Source of the DNA: Pollenia angustigena
Taxonomy: Eukaryota > Arthropoda > Insecta > Diptera > Polleniidae
NCBI GenBank assembly: GCA_930367215.1
Contig: OV884060.1
Coordinates: forward strand, 209,935,253 to 209,999,252
Reading direction: 5' to 3'
DNA: 64,000 nt
In this document: positions 34,746-46,527 of the stretch, one piece after another
Numbering within the stretch: the first letter of the stretch is position 1
Layout: the number at the start of each line of letters is the position of its first letter
The notes under the pieces: generated by a model
What the model saw: only the letters and a program-made list of their open reading frames with translations
What the model was told of the DNA's origin: nothing
Database searches by the model: none
Position numbers and translations under genes: made by a program

Positions 34746-35397
34746 TGGGGGTAGTGCACTCATTTTGCAGTTTCAACTCACTGTTATTGATAGTGCAAAA
34801 TTATTGCAATCATTTTGTTTATGTAGAGTGATGAATTGAAAATTTGCAGCTTCACTAAACATGAGTGATAGTGACTTTAAAAAATTTTGCACTCAAAAAA
34901 AAATAGTTTGATTTAAAAAAACCAATCATCCTTATTGCAACTTTTTTTCTTCACTCATTTGAGTGCAACTTAAATTTTTGCACTAATTTTAAAATTAAAA
35001 AACAGTTTTTTCATGTTTAAGGGCAATAATTATACCGTTTTTGACAAAATTTTATTTTGTTTAATATTCCTTACTTATGCATATCCTCAAAAGAAATCAA
35101 AAACCATGCACATACAAAGTTGCATTTTTTAAATTTAGTGACACAATATTTGTATGCTGCTTTTTTGATTGCATGCCCAAATTTTGCAGTATTTGATTTG
35201 AGTGCAGATTTTTGCATTCAATCTGCGTTTAGTGATAGTGAAACAATTTGCACTATCACCAAATTTTTTTAATGGTAGTTAAAAAAATAGCAATCATCAC
35301 TAAAGCTGTTAAAAAAGAGTTCAAACTAATTTTTTTGCAGTTTTATTTAGTGATAGTGCACTGCTGATTTAAATCAATATTTAGCGCACTACCCCCA
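34746..35397. mobile_element. TGGGGGTAGTGC inverted-repeat element
   Basis: Left end TGGGGGTAGTGCACT and right end AGCGCACTACCCCCA are inverted. AGTGATAGTGCAA motifs and complements recur inside. No target duplication identified; inverted similarity seems to extend further outward (CATAGAT / AACTATG), so the true ends may lie outside. Confidence 0.6.
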
Positions 35398-35639
35398 ACT
35401 ATGGCAATTATATTGCAAGTGTACGAGCCGCTTTACTCATGAGTGTGGCAATACGTTTTTCAATGCATTTTGAATGAAAAATCATGTGTATAAAGGGGGC
35501 TAATTTTATTTTATACTCTTTTGTGCTTTTCGTTTTTTTTTAACATTTCGTAGACAGAGATGTTACAAAAATACAGCTGTTATCTATCGTTAAAAAATAT
35601 TACAGAATCACACTATCGTTGCTGCAAGCGAATATATAT

Positions 35640-36690
35640 TGTTACGTTACTGCCTTTCAATAACGTTTTGGTTTATTTCCTTTACAATAAACCGTTTCGA
35701 GTTCTTTATTGCACTTTAAATAAAACTAAATAATCACAACACTTTAAACACAGTTTATAATTTTCACACCTTTATTTAGTACTTATTCACTTTAACAACC
35801 GTAATTTATAGCTTTTATTCACCAACTATGGGGGAGCCTGTCGCCCCAAATGGACGCGTCCCCAGATGGCGGATAGGGGAACGCCTCTCAGATATAAGTG
35901 GTAGGAGTAAAATCGAATAGCTCCCGCGGACCAACAGGTACACCGAGCGTCTGTTCTCCAGGTAAGGAGCGGCTCAAGCAGCGTCTGATTCCCGTGGAAC
36001 GGCTGATATTTTCATCGCTAGTCTGGTAGCATAGCTGGCAGCCCCAGTTCAGAAACGGGTGCATCCGGTTAATCTCCTGGTCACCTTAAAACACATGATT
36101 AACGAAACCACAGGAAATAATAATAACAATCAAAATCCCCCCTCGATGACAACCTTGTGGCCCTATGTTCCACCTAGGAACTTGGATGAAATAAAAATAA
36201 TAATTCACCAACTATAATTTTCTTAGCGTGATACGCTTTTTACAAAGTCTGAACTTAGAATGATCTCATTATGCTAGCCGCCGCAAGTATTTAAACTTTA
36301 GCCCAGACGTCTAGATGGCTCTAGAAAGTTCGCCGCATAACGGCTACTTACTCATCTATAGTTACTATCTATATGGCTGAATTAATTTAGTTATAAGGCA
36401 CCATAAACTAAGGCATACTTCTAGGCGTTACCATAAATTGAGATAACTTAATAGCGAACATTCGAGTATTTACAGTGGGGTTCAAGTACAATTATGCACA
36501 ACAATTTTAACATTACATCTGTACATAGATTTTTACACTAGAAGTGTGCATAACTTATACAATAACAACTTTAACTAATAAAATAACTAACAATTACTTA
36601 ATAACTAATCAATACAAGATAACACATAAATTAATCTAATTATCAACCAATAATTACAACTAATTCTTAACTAATGTTACTTTCGTAACA
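35640..36690. repeat. Solo LTR, split by a retroposon
   Basis: Begins TGTTACGTTACTGCC and ends CTTTCGTAACA, the TG...CA form of a long terminal repeat with a short inverted TGTTACG/CGTAACA, and is flanked by ATAT (35636-35639, 36691-36694). Without the inner insertion it is about 665 bp. No gag or pol follows, so it is a solo LTR. The inverted terminus would fit BEL or Ty3 elements; I cannot decide. Confidence 0.7.
35830..36202 (+). mobile_element. GC-rich 373-bp non-LTR retroposon insertion
   Basis: Flanked by a perfect 13-bp duplication ATTCACCAACTAT (35817-35829, 36203-36215). It starts GGGGGAGCCTGTCGCCCC and ends with an A-rich tail (ATGAAATAAAAATAATA). A target duplication of this size plus an A-rich tail indicates LINE-machinery insertion: a SINE or a LINE piece. 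Base composition is far richer in GC than anything around it. No open frame or tRNA promoter boxes recognised. Confidence 0.8.
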
Positions 36691-37077
36691 ATATGTAGGC
36701 ACATTTAACGATTGTCGGCTCGTTAAAAGTTAGTGAATCGCACCACTGCTCTTTGTTATCATTCGACAACGGGTGCAAGGCTGTAAACTTTTGGTATAAG
36801 TTACCACATTCTATAAAGATTTTTACAAATTCACCAAACAAATCGAACAATTGCAGGCCTGGCATAAATACAAAATTTTTGCATTTACAACATGCCTATC
36901 TGGATTTCAACTATAAAGTTATGCCAATTATAGATAATAACAATAGTTAAATCATCAAGATTGATGTATATTGTTATTATATCTCTTGAAAAAAAAAATT
37001 ACAACATTTTTCAAAACACATAAAAATCAATCGTATAATGAAACAACACTTTTTTATAAAATTTACCAACAATCGTA

Positions 37078-38008
37078 ATGGGTGATTTTTTAGCTATTAT
37101 CTTTTTGGCAACACTGGTTTAAACAGCTGACGCACGTTTCGTGTTTTGTTTCACTGTCAAACATCTTCAGTTTGGTCTATAAGTTAACCATGAATCCTCT
37201 TACAAACGAACAACGCTTGCAAATTATTGAATTTTATTATCAAAATGTGTGCTTTGTTAAGAAAGTTCATCGCGCGCTTCTTCCATTTTATGGTCAGTTT
37301 AATCGACCCACTCAAGCGGCTATTCGGTGCGTTAATAAGCAGAATTGTCGATTTTGGAGTGAAGATCAGCCAGAAGCATTGCAAGAGCTACCAAAGCATC
37401 CAGAAAAAGTCAATGTTTGGTGCGGTGTATGGGTTGGTGGCATTATTGGACCGTACTTCTTCAAAGATGATGCGAATCGTAACATAACTGTGAATGGTGA
37501 GCGCTACCGTGAGATGATATCGAACTTTTTTTTGCCCAAAATGCAAGAGCTTGACTTGCGTGACATGTGGTTTCAACAAGACGGTGCCATATGCCACACA
37601 GCACATTTAACAATGGACTTATTGAGAGGCCAGTTCGGTGAACATTTTATTTCACGTTCGGGACCGGTCAATTGACCGCCTAGATCGTGCAATTTAACGC
37701 CTTTAGACTATTTTTTGTAGGGCTCATGTCACACACACACGCCCGCTTCAATCGACGCATTGGAAGACAACATTGAAGCATTTATTCACGAGATACCGGC
37801 CGAAATGTTGGAAAGAGTATGCCAAAATTGGACTTAGCGGATGGACCGTTTGAGGCGCAGTCACGGTCAACATTTGTATGAAATAATCTTCAAGCATTAA
37901 ATTAAATGGAGCATAATATCGATTCAAATAAAGATTTCATGCGGTTTTCTGAATTTTATGTGTTTTTTTTGTAAAAAACTTTCCTTTAGCTCTTAAAAAA
38001 TCACCCAT
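37078..38008 (+). mobile_element. Internally deleted mariner (rosa-like), copy with ATGGGTGATTTTTTA ends
   Basis: A 931-bp element, ends ATGGGTGATTTTTTAGC and, inverted, ATGGGTGATTTTTTAAGAGC, flanked by TA (37076-37077, 38009-38010). A second relative lies at 52575-53459. Its termini differ from those of the 23.6-kb element, so this is a distinct subfamily. Confidence 0.88.
37190..37860 (+). pseudogene. Mariner transposase with internal deletion
   Basis: ATG at 37190 follows the 5' inverted end and UTR. The N-terminal helix-turn-helix (NEQRLQIIEFYYQN ... FNRPTQ) joins directly, in frame, to VNKQNCRFW, which in the full copy lies after the first catalytic Asp. About 100 residues including SDEAHF are therefore missing. 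WFQQDGAICHTA (second Asp) is intact. TGG of NWPPRS is TGA (near 37676), and the third-Asp region LTPLDYF survives downstream. An in-frame join that leaves a 162-residue open frame is notable: DNA binding could outlast catalysis. Confidence 0.88.
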
Positions 38009-39420
38009 TATAATGAGACAACACTTTTTTTATAAAAATTGCCAACAATAAATAAACAATTTTGTATAATTAGCAGATTATACAACGAATACGACGATAC
38101 TACGAGCTTGTGAATTGGACACATGCTTTTTAAGCCAGTTTTCTGCCTCTGCTTAACGTTTTTTAATTTTGATTTGTGCCTGTTTATGAATTAGTGTGCG
38201 ATATATTTATGTATAAATCGGTTTTAATCCTTAATACAATCTTTAAGCATTTAAAAAGTTTTTTAAATCCAAATATTTTTTTCACTGCTTTCGACTTCTT
38301 TAAAAGGCTTCTAAGTCTGTTGTTTCCCTAGTTAAAAATATAAAAATATCTTTTTTTTTTCATTTAATTCATATTCATCTCTAATAGATTATTATTTTTT
38401 GTATTCATTACTTGTTGTATCACTCTTAAATAACTCCAGCAACAAATAGACGAAAAAGTTAAAAAAAAAATTATAAAAAAAATATTTTTTAAGGAAAAAC
38501 AATGCTGTGGAAATTATTAGGAAAGTATGTGGGGCGGAAACAAAATCATTACATATGTATGTGATCATAGGAAAAGTGTATGTTGAATGTCAGATAATCA
38601 GTGGTTTAGCAACGTTCTTATTCGCCCTCCCGACAACCCAAATATGGCTAAAAGTTTGCATTTTATACATAGAGAAAAAATATATGTACATATACAGAAA
38701 AGTCATTTAGATAAATTTCATTACATCAAACAATGAACGTTATTTCGCAAGAAAAACTGAAGTTGAATTTAGAAGAAACAGAACATTATTTAGCGTACGG
38801 CTCACACGCCCAGGAACGATATCTTTATTTTTAGAGCTTGTGTAGACGAACACAATCGTTAAAACCGTTCGTAGCTATTTTCTAGTGTTCTGTTCTTCGT
38901 TAAAAAACAGTACAATTGTAGTGAAACTGTAGAAAAACATTATTATATTTTAATGTTCTATAATGTTTCTTTTTTTTACATTGATAAAGAAATAAGCATA
39001 CAAAAATTTTAGCAACGACAGCAGCACGAACAGCTTGTGTGTGTATTGTGGGAAATTATTTTGCTGGCTTTTTGTTTTTATTTTTTTTTTTTGTATGTGT
39101 ATTTTGTTTTTGTTAAAAATTTTTGTTTTTTTACCAGCCAAAAGGATGCTACGCACAACAGACACGAACGAACATAAATGAACTGAATCGAACACAATGA
39201 AGTTTGTGGTTTTTTTAAACAAAAACCTAACGGAATTAAATGTTCTCATCTTTTTGTTGAGTTGGAAAAGAACAGTGTTCTTTTTGTGTTCGAAAGATGA
39301 CAAACAGGGAAACGTTATTTTTTTAATGATTTACTCAGCAAACACTACTAGCGTTTGTGTTTTCCACAAATCTACCGAACCGAACACTAAGGAGCGATAT
39401 TTAGTGATTATTTTCGAACA
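38009..39420. other. No recognised gene
   Basis: AT-rich. GAACAC/GTGTTC motifs recur between about 38760 and 39420, hinting at another inverted-repeat element, but I could not find matching ends. Confidence 0.45.
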
Positions 39421-39425
39421 CTGGG

Positions 39426-39663
39426 GTCTAATCACCGCATTCGATACGAATCGATACGTATCGAATAAACTATAAACGTTTTTTGCATACGATAGACACT
39501 AACGTATCGAATGAAAACTCGATAAATGTAATGTCGAGTTACTTGATATCGAATGGTATTATTTCAAATTCAATACATTTCATTCGATTTCGAGTTTCAT
39601 AATACCAAAATAAATAATTTCGATAAATTTTGCTCGATATCATATGCGGTGATTAGACCCCTG
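39426..39663. mobile_element. GGGTCTAATCACCGCAT MITE with TATCGAA repeats
   Basis: Left GGGGTCTAATCACCGCAT and right ATGCGGTGATTAGACCCC form an 18-bp perfect inverted repeat. CTG occurs on both sides (CTG|GGGTCT ... AGACCC|CTG), compatible with a 3-bp duplication. TATCGAAT/ATTCGATA repeats fill the interior. No coding sequence. Confidence 0.8.
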
Positions 39664-39739
39664 GTTATTATTCAATCAATCATGTTAATTTTTAAGATTC
39701 AAGAAATTCTTTGTAAATTTTCAAAAAAACCAAAAAAAA

Positions 39740-40460
39740 TTATATTCGGTCAAGCCCGACCATATGATATCCTACACCGAAGTATTTTAAAACTTTCGAG
39801 ATTGCTTCATATTGGGGATCCATGGGCAAGCCTGGGCCAGCTTGAATAGAACTATGTACGTTATGAGGTTTAGATTCATGTAAAAGTGCTTTGTGGTGAA
39901 TATTATTTAGATATCTTCATATTTATGAAATTTTTTTTTTGCCTTTAACTGATTTTAGGAGGGGGGTTTACATGGGTTCGTTGGTTAATTTTGAACCTAC
40001 CAGCACAACATTTTGTCACAATATACAAACTTTCGTAAAAGTTATTTTCGTCAATATTTTATGTCAATGCCAACATTTATAAGGAAGGTATGGCATTAAA
40101 AGCTATTTTCGGGAGTATAATTTGTGCGGAAGTTAAGACCAAGTTAAATCTTAATACCAACATAATAAAATGGTTCTTAAGCGCAAGGACTCCATTTCGA
40201 AAAGAACTTTGTATTCGGGCTATGTAAACTTTTGGTCCAACTCTCACTCCTTTTAAAATGGTTCGTTCTTATGACAGTTAAAACTTGGGTATTAAATTTC
40301 TTCAAAATTTACTTTAAAAATACAAGCTTTGCGCACAAGGTGTACATGGACAGATGAGCAGTAAGTCAGCTAGGCGGACGGATGGACATCGTTAGATCGT
40401 CTCAAAAAGTAATGCTGGGCCAATCGCTATGCTCTAAAATTGGTTACACGTAGTAGTACA
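39740..40460 (-). mobile_element. INE-1/DINE-1-like Helitron relic
   Basis: The segment TATATTCGGTCAAGCCCGAC resembles the 3' hairpin of INE-1-like Helitrons read in reverse. The other end, GGACGGATGGACATCGTTAG followed by ATCGTCTCAAAAAGTAATGC, resembles the reverse of their 5' block (GTCY motif, then GATCTAGCCATGTCC-like). The element is diverged. An equivalent better copy is at 61790-62825. Confidence 0.55.
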
Positions 40461-40818
40461 AACTCCACTATTGTGGAGTGGATGTTAACATATTAACAAG
40501 TTCTGTCGAAAACTTTCTTCCAGTGTCGTTCCTCAAATGTTAAATTGAAGTTTGTGCGTACAAAATTGTTTGCAAATGAGTTTTAAAATCAATGAAGCGA
40601 ATATAAAATGCAGCTTAAATAGAAGAATATGTATGTAAAAGGAAAAAATCACTATCTAATATCGATATTTATTCATAAATATGCTTAGTAAAAGAACCTA
40701 AACAGTGTTGTCAAATTTTAGCTCAGTAAAATCTTTAGGGATGGATTTTTTTTTGTTTTTTTTTTTTTGGGTAGGGGTATGACTTTGACATTTGTAGCTG
40801 AAGAAAGGTGGGAGCTGC

Positions 40819-41095
40819 GGATGCCAAACGGGATTTCTGGATCCCGGTTTTTCTCGGGATTTCGGGATTTCGGGATTTTTTTTAAATAAACAAGACTTTT
40901 TTTTTATTAAATTATGAATTTTTAAAAGGCATTATACATATAATTTTTAATATTTTTTTTTGTATAGGGTATAAAAATTCAATAAAAACGTACAGTTTTG
41001 TACACTAAAGTTGATATATTAAAAATCCCGGGATTAATAAAAATAAATACCGGGATTTTTCGGGATTGACTAATCCCGAATCCCGTTTGGCATCC
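40819..41095. mobile_element. GGATGCCAAACGGGATT inverted-repeat element
   Basis: Perfect 17-bp inverted repeat at 40819-40835 and 41079-41095. Next to each end are TTTCGGGATTTCGGGATT-type repeats. The right terminus CATCCCTA suggests a hAT-like TAGGGATGCC end; flanking octamers match at only 5 of 8 positions, so duplication is eroded or boundaries are off. Confidence 0.7.
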
Positions 41096-41169
41096 CTAAA
41101 GGGAACAAGTTATTTGGTTGGGTTGAGTGGTGTAGAAAAAGTAAAAATTAGTCTCCATATGTTTACGGA

Positions 41170-41900
41170 CAACACTTATGGAACCTCACCTGGCTAAGGA
41201 GACCGCAGTCCTTCGACTGTTTAGGTACGATATGGCCGATCCAGCTCCATTTACGCTTTTGAATTTCATGCGTTTCCAATTTGAAATTGTTCTTGGCCAA
41301 ATTATCCGAATTATCTTTCGCAAAGATTTGTTTACAAACCCCTTATGGATGGCAATTCACGTGGTTATCTATGCCAGGTTTCACACGCATAAAGTACAGT
41401 AAATTTAATATTTGTATCAAATATTTTTAGCATTGTTTATTTGGATGCATTTAAGTCGACCATATTCTTAGTTCGCTCTTCTTATCCGGTTGATAATATC
41501 AGTTTTGGCACAGCAACTCCTGTCCATTATGATCTTCAGAATGCAAAAGGAGTCTACTTATTCGAGCGCTTGATAACACACGTAAAGTGCCTGCTCGCTG
41601 TTACCTTAGATCGTATTGTTTTGGATTTGCCTCAGCCAGTGTAGTAAAAGAGTGGGTAAAATAGCAGATATCGCCAACGTAGTCGAGGTCCTGGCATTGC
41701 TTTATTCATAGCTACGTCAGTGATGCAATCAAAAAAATTAAGGAGAAAATTCGCAACCTCGACGTTCCCAAACACAAATTTCAATTTGGGCACTTATTTG
41801 TTTTTCATGGAGGACTTGGCAGGTAGCGTTGGTATAAAGCTAGCAGGTAAGCATCTGCATTCTAAAGCATTGTAGGACGAAAAACACTGTTTTGAAGTCT
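41170..41900 (-). pseudogene. RTE-like LINE reverse transcriptase remnant
   Basis: Minus-strand translation across three frames gives, in order, LDYVGDICYFTHSF (the YADD-type catalytic box, with V-G for A-D), VDSFC ... RIRRAN.EYGRLKC (thumb), TVLYACETWHR, NKSLRKIIRIIWPRTIS and KRKWSWIGHIV. These are the last RT blocks and C-terminal signature of RTE-type LINEs, in the right order. Multiple frameshifts and stops make it a relic. The plus-strand frames of 67-74 codons here are shadows. Confidence 0.75.
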
Positions 41901-42795
41901 ATGTATGCTAGGTAAAGAGTCGATACTCACTCTACGGATCAATATTCGACTTTCAACATGGTCCTCACAATATTTGAGGACTCGGAATTCGGCTTGTTGC
42001 TTTCTGAGTTCAGACATAAGGCTTTATGACAAATTTTTGTAGGATGCTTAAAAGGATCCACTTCCACATTCTGCGATTAGTCATATATGTTCTCGTCACT
42101 CCAACAAGGAGCATAGGACCTCATTGGTTGTATCCCCCTTTTGTTTGGTAAGTTTACGATCACGCCTTCAGCAAATTCGTCTCGTTGCAGTTTCATACTA
42201 CAATTATGTATACCAATTATTAACAAACAAAGTGGAAATATGTGGGTGATTTCTTTCATGATTTGAAATGCTGCATGTGTGTCTACGAACTTTCGTAGAA
42301 GAAAATTAAACGGAGTCATGTGGAGCAAAAAAGCTCTGGACTATCAAGATGACACTTATAAAAGAGCCTGTATTTTTTTTAAGTCTCACTTTATTGCGAA
42401 TTTCTTACAAAAGATAAAAGTTTAATGTCAAGACTTTGCACTCTTAAACAAACGATATACAGGACTATATCAACCGATTAAAAGAGTATTCCATTACTGA
42501 TCCGATTTTGATATATGGTCCTTTCAGAAATCTATGTCTTTATAACATTTTATCTTTTTATCTATTGAGCATATCTAAAAATAATTCAAGGCATCTGGAC
42601 GGACGGACAACGTTAGATTCTTCAGTATACTAAACCCATTAGTGCATGAAGTTCCCCAAGTACGTTTTAACAAAATTCTTTTTAAACACGTATTTTAAAA
42701 CAACTAATAAAATAATTTTTAGAAGTTTTATTTGAATAAAATTTTTTTTAAAGATTTTAGAAGGAGTCCCTTATGAGGGATATTTTGCAATATCG

Positions 42796-43532
42796 TCACA
42801 TGAAATGTAAAATTTTTTTAAAACATTCTTTTGGGTGAAGGCCCTTGTTGCACATAAAATTAGACTTGTTACCGCAGTTTGCACATCTTTTATCCGGTTT
42901 GGAGTAATCTATTATGTGATTTATACCGTCATATTGATTGACAGCACTGAAAATCGATGGTCTGTAACCGGGGACACCGTACGTTTCTAGGCAAGAAGTG
43001 GCTATATATCTACGGAATTGCAACAATTTTGAGCAATCTAAATCATTTGGATGCAGCTTGCTCATTAGTAGCCATCCATTAACAACGGAAGCATCCAACA
43101 GATATGCGAAAATTGGTCACCACCACTTACGTTTTCTTATACGTGACCGATAAACAGCAATGAACTGGTCCATTTTGTCTACACCATCCATGCCTTGATT
43201 GTTATGTTGAAATACTTTTGGTTGGGTATCTGCATGGGGCCTTCTCCTCTTGTATAACGCTTTCACGTTCCAATTTCATTTTTGTCAAAATAAGTTCCTA
43301 AGGTGACTTCGTTATTGCCTTTCCATCGTACGACGAGTATATTGCCATTATCAGAAAAACGATAGTCCGTAGATCCTCTTTCATCTCTTTTCATTTCCGA
43401 AAAGGGACGGAGTGGGCATTTTTCGGTTCGACTATCGCTTATTGTACCAAATAATCATATTCCAGAAGCTAACAAATGCCGAAGAAGCTTCACGGATATG
43501 AAATAATTATCAATAAAAACCTTTATATATGA
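42796..43532 (-). pseudogene. piggyBac transposase, C-terminal part, broken
   Basis: Translation gives YIKVFIDNYF (second catalytic Asp region), CPLRPFSEMKRDERGSTDYR, NILVVRWKGNNEVTLGTY, then, after a frame change, GMDGVDKMDQFIAVYRSRIR (third Asp region), KWW followed by TGA, PIFAYLLDASVVNGWLL and a C-terminal Cys-rich zinc-binding tail (CANCGNKSNFMCN). Stops fall in the SGI.LFG segment, after NEIGT and after KWW. The N-terminal half is replaced by the LINE insertion at 43.5 kb and was probably lost. Enzyme class: DDE/D transposase that excises without footprints. Confidence 0.9.
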
Positions 43533-43822
43533 AAAATTACAATTTTCAATTGAAAAAAATTTATGAAAATAATTCAATTATCATTTCCATCCAAAGGAGG
43601 TATTCATTTTTTTCCCGCACAGTTCGTATGTGGAATAACCTTCCTGCAGAAGTCTTCCCTCTCACTTACAACATGATTAAGTTCAAATCGAATGTTCACA
43701 AACACTACTCCCTCTATCCTCCTTCCCACAACCTATTTTCCTAGTTCCAACACAATGCAATGCATTAGTAGGGGTCATCCCCTGAGTGCTGGTCCTAACA
43801 GTAAAAAAAAAAAAAAAAAATA
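43529..43822 (+). mobile_element. LINE 3' end (jockey-like) with poly(A), inside piggyBac
   Basis: Open frame ending RTVRMWNNLPAEVF ... YPPSHNLFS then TAG, the usual C-terminus of jockey/CR1-type ORF2 (a WNxLP motif near the end). It is followed by a short 3' UTR and a poly(A) run at 43801-43820. The left junction falls within the piggyBac coding sequence near 43530, so this is a 5'-truncated insertion later than the piggyBac. Confidence 0.78.
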
Positions 43823-44173
43823 ATGTCTCTTAAAAGGGACATGAATAAAAAACGCCAATTGCTAATATTTTTAAAATCATTTATATTTTAAAACTTTAAC
43901 AATTCACTTACTTAATCTCATTTTAATAAACACACATTAAAATATATAAATAAAGCAACAAACTGTTAATTTTTTTCATTCTTACATACCCTTCACGTGT
44001 GGAGCGAATTTTTTTATTCCCGTTATACATTACTTGCACAATATTACGCACTCAATAGAATAAAATTGAAAAAAAAACACTTGTAGTTTTGACGATGACA
44101 CACAAGAGAATGGGATGCTAAAAGAAAGTTTAAGAGCGTCCCTTAAAAGGCACCGTATGCACTAATGGGTTAA

Positions 44174-45577
44174 AGGTGGGTTTTATCTGTTACACACGTC
44201 AGAACTAAAGCTCAAATTAGATGTGACATAACCATAACAAAACTGTATTACCATCACCTCTGTATTACCAATACGACATAAACATACCATACAAACCAAT
44301 TCAATTTTGGTTTCTCAATTCGCGTCTAATTTGACCTTAACGCACAACACGCTCTCCGCTATTGCAATAGCTGTAGACTGCGGCGTATGATTATTATTTA
44401 ATTTTATTTCAATTACTTATACGCACCTAAGCACAGCGAATTTGATTTGCAAATTATGTTAATATGAAGTCGTTTTTTTTTTAACAAAAAATGAACTGAC
44501 TTTTCCAAAAATCTAGAAAAAAAATTGTTAACACTGATTTCCAATAATAATTTTAACTCTTATCATGAACACAATTTACATCAATACACACCCTCGTACG
44601 CACACCAACACATTCATGCATAAATAAATTGGTAGAAAATAACAACACACACACACACACATACTAACAAATACTTTTCACTTATTCATACATTCACTCA
44701 TTTATAAGCGGGAATATGCTTAAAAATCACAGCATGTACTCAGAGTTTACCAACAAAAATAAAACAGTTTTCAACGAAATTCTCTAAAAACAACTTGTGC
44801 GTTAACAAAAATAATTCAAGTTATTGAACTCATTGAAATCATACAATTTTCCATTTTGTTTTCCATGTAAAATTTAGAAAGTTTACATAAATTCTGACTG
44901 TTTTAAAAAAGTCTGAACACACTGTCTGCATTTATCTCATGCACAAACTTGTTAAACTTTTATACACATGTTTATATATTCAATATTCAATACATAAAGT
45001 TTTTTATGCAAATTATGAGCACCAGTCTAGATTCTCGATTTTGTTTTTTTTTTTTTTTTTGCTTAAATTTGTTAAATTATGAATAAAGTTCGTTCTGTTA
45101 AAAAGAAAGATAATTTTTAAGTTTTTTTTTAATTTTTTAAATATTTTATGCACGTATAATACCAGGCACTGTTTAAGTCGGAGTAGCGAGTTCTCTTGCA
45201 GTAACGCCGACTCCAACTTCGACTCCAGGAAAAACAACGCGGCTCCGTCTCCGATTCCACAGCCCTGGAAATTCGATTCAACTAATTTTTTTTTTCTTTT
45301 TTTTTTCTTTTTTTATTTGTTTAACAGCGAACGCTTAACTTTCATTGTATATCCCTCCTCCATCAAATAATATTCTTGTTAATAAACTTTTACAAAATTA
45401 AATATCCATTTAATATTTCAAAAAATTACTTAATGCTACTCAAGATTTCATTTCATTTCATTTTGAGTTGATTTATTTTTTTGCTTGATTTTTGCAATAA
45501 AATTTTACCAGAGAAACAAATTGAAAAATCAAATAACGAGTTAATGGAGTGAAAAGGTACTTACAAACGAAAAAAAG
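44174..45577. other. No recognised gene
   Basis: AT-rich; a short CA run at 44645-44665 and long T runs near 45040 and 45290. No family recognised. Confidence 0.5.
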
Positions 45578-46327
45578 TCCAAAGTGTTGAACGTGACAGT
45601 CGTACGGATCAAAAATGCAATAACATTTTAAGCAAAAAATATTTTTACGTTCTATTAACCCGTAAATTATAGCACTAAGGAAGCGCTGTTATCTATGCTA
45701 AAGTTTATGGAGGGCGCGATTCTAGGTGAAAGATAATGGCAAAAGAAGTAGCGGTTCGAACGTGAAAAAAAACAGAAGTAGTTTTTGTGGCCATGTACAA
45801 AAAGGCATAATTCAGCGAAACCTGGCCCAATTTTTTAGTAAAACAACTTTGAGAATTTTACGTAGCAATGTAACATTAAAATGTCTTGGTTTGATTCCAA
45901 AATCTTCTGTATTTTCTTATTTTTAAGCCAAAATCTGGGTCGATACGTGACATTTCGAATGTGAAATTTTTTCCATAATAATAAAACTGAATAATGATCA
46001 AAATAAAATAAAAATTTACCGTTAATCCGACGAACATATTTCTATACCATGTAAGAAAATTTTTTTGGAATAATTTTTATCAAATATCACCTCTCTTAAA
46101 GAAGATAAATATTAAAGAAAACATACAATAAAAAATTCTCACAAATAAGAAATTACGTTTGCACAACTTTGCAGTCTGATTGTTCATCTAAGTCAACAAA
46201 TTTATGGGTGAATTTATAAAATTAGTAAAATCTGAACATTTCTCTATAACAATATCGTAAAATAATCAGCTTTTAATAACTTTTAAATTTTCGGTCACGG
46301 TGGACCTTTTGACGGAAATGCCCATAT
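45578..46327 (-). repeat. Dispersed repeat of unknown class, copy 2 (reverse)
   Basis: Reverse complement of 33936-34467, from TCCAAAGTGTTGAACGTGAC to GACGGAAATGCCCATATG, longer than copy 1. No inverted ends, no tail, no protein motif; the 66-codon frame is not convincing. Confidence 0.75.
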
Positions 46328-46527
46328 GTAATACAAATACACTTAAAAGGAAATTTACAATTACCCAGTGGTAACAAGAATGAGTGAAGACACCTTATAG
46401 AACCCCTTATTAAGCAGACACAAGCCGTTTTCGCCGCATTCCATACTTAATCATTTTTTACACTAGTTGTCATTGGAAGCAAGTCTTCCACACTCTATTT
46501 AATAACAACTTCATTTCCTTCCTAACC

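Larger units (their letters stand above)
42635..44169 (-). mobile_element. piggyBac element, decayed, with LINE insertion
   Basis: Ends CCCATTAGTGCAT on both sides (inverted, 13 identical bases). TTAA follows the right end (44170-44173); the left flank reads TAAA. Transposase on the minus strand. TTAA targeting and the CCC terminus are piggyBac hallmarks. Confidence 0.88.

Noticed and set aside
36677..36950. Overlapping 62- and 65-codon frames right of the solo LTR
   Set aside because: Both strands are open and neither shows a motif I recognise; no support for a gene.
39742..39770. Treating TATATTCGGTCAAGCCCGAC as a stand-alone regulatory palindrome
   Set aside because: It matches the reverse 3' hairpin region of INE-1-like Helitrons, which explains it.
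41178..41644. Plus-strand frames of 74 and 67 codons as genes
   Set aside because: They are antisense shadows of an RTE-like reverse transcriptase relic on the minus strand.
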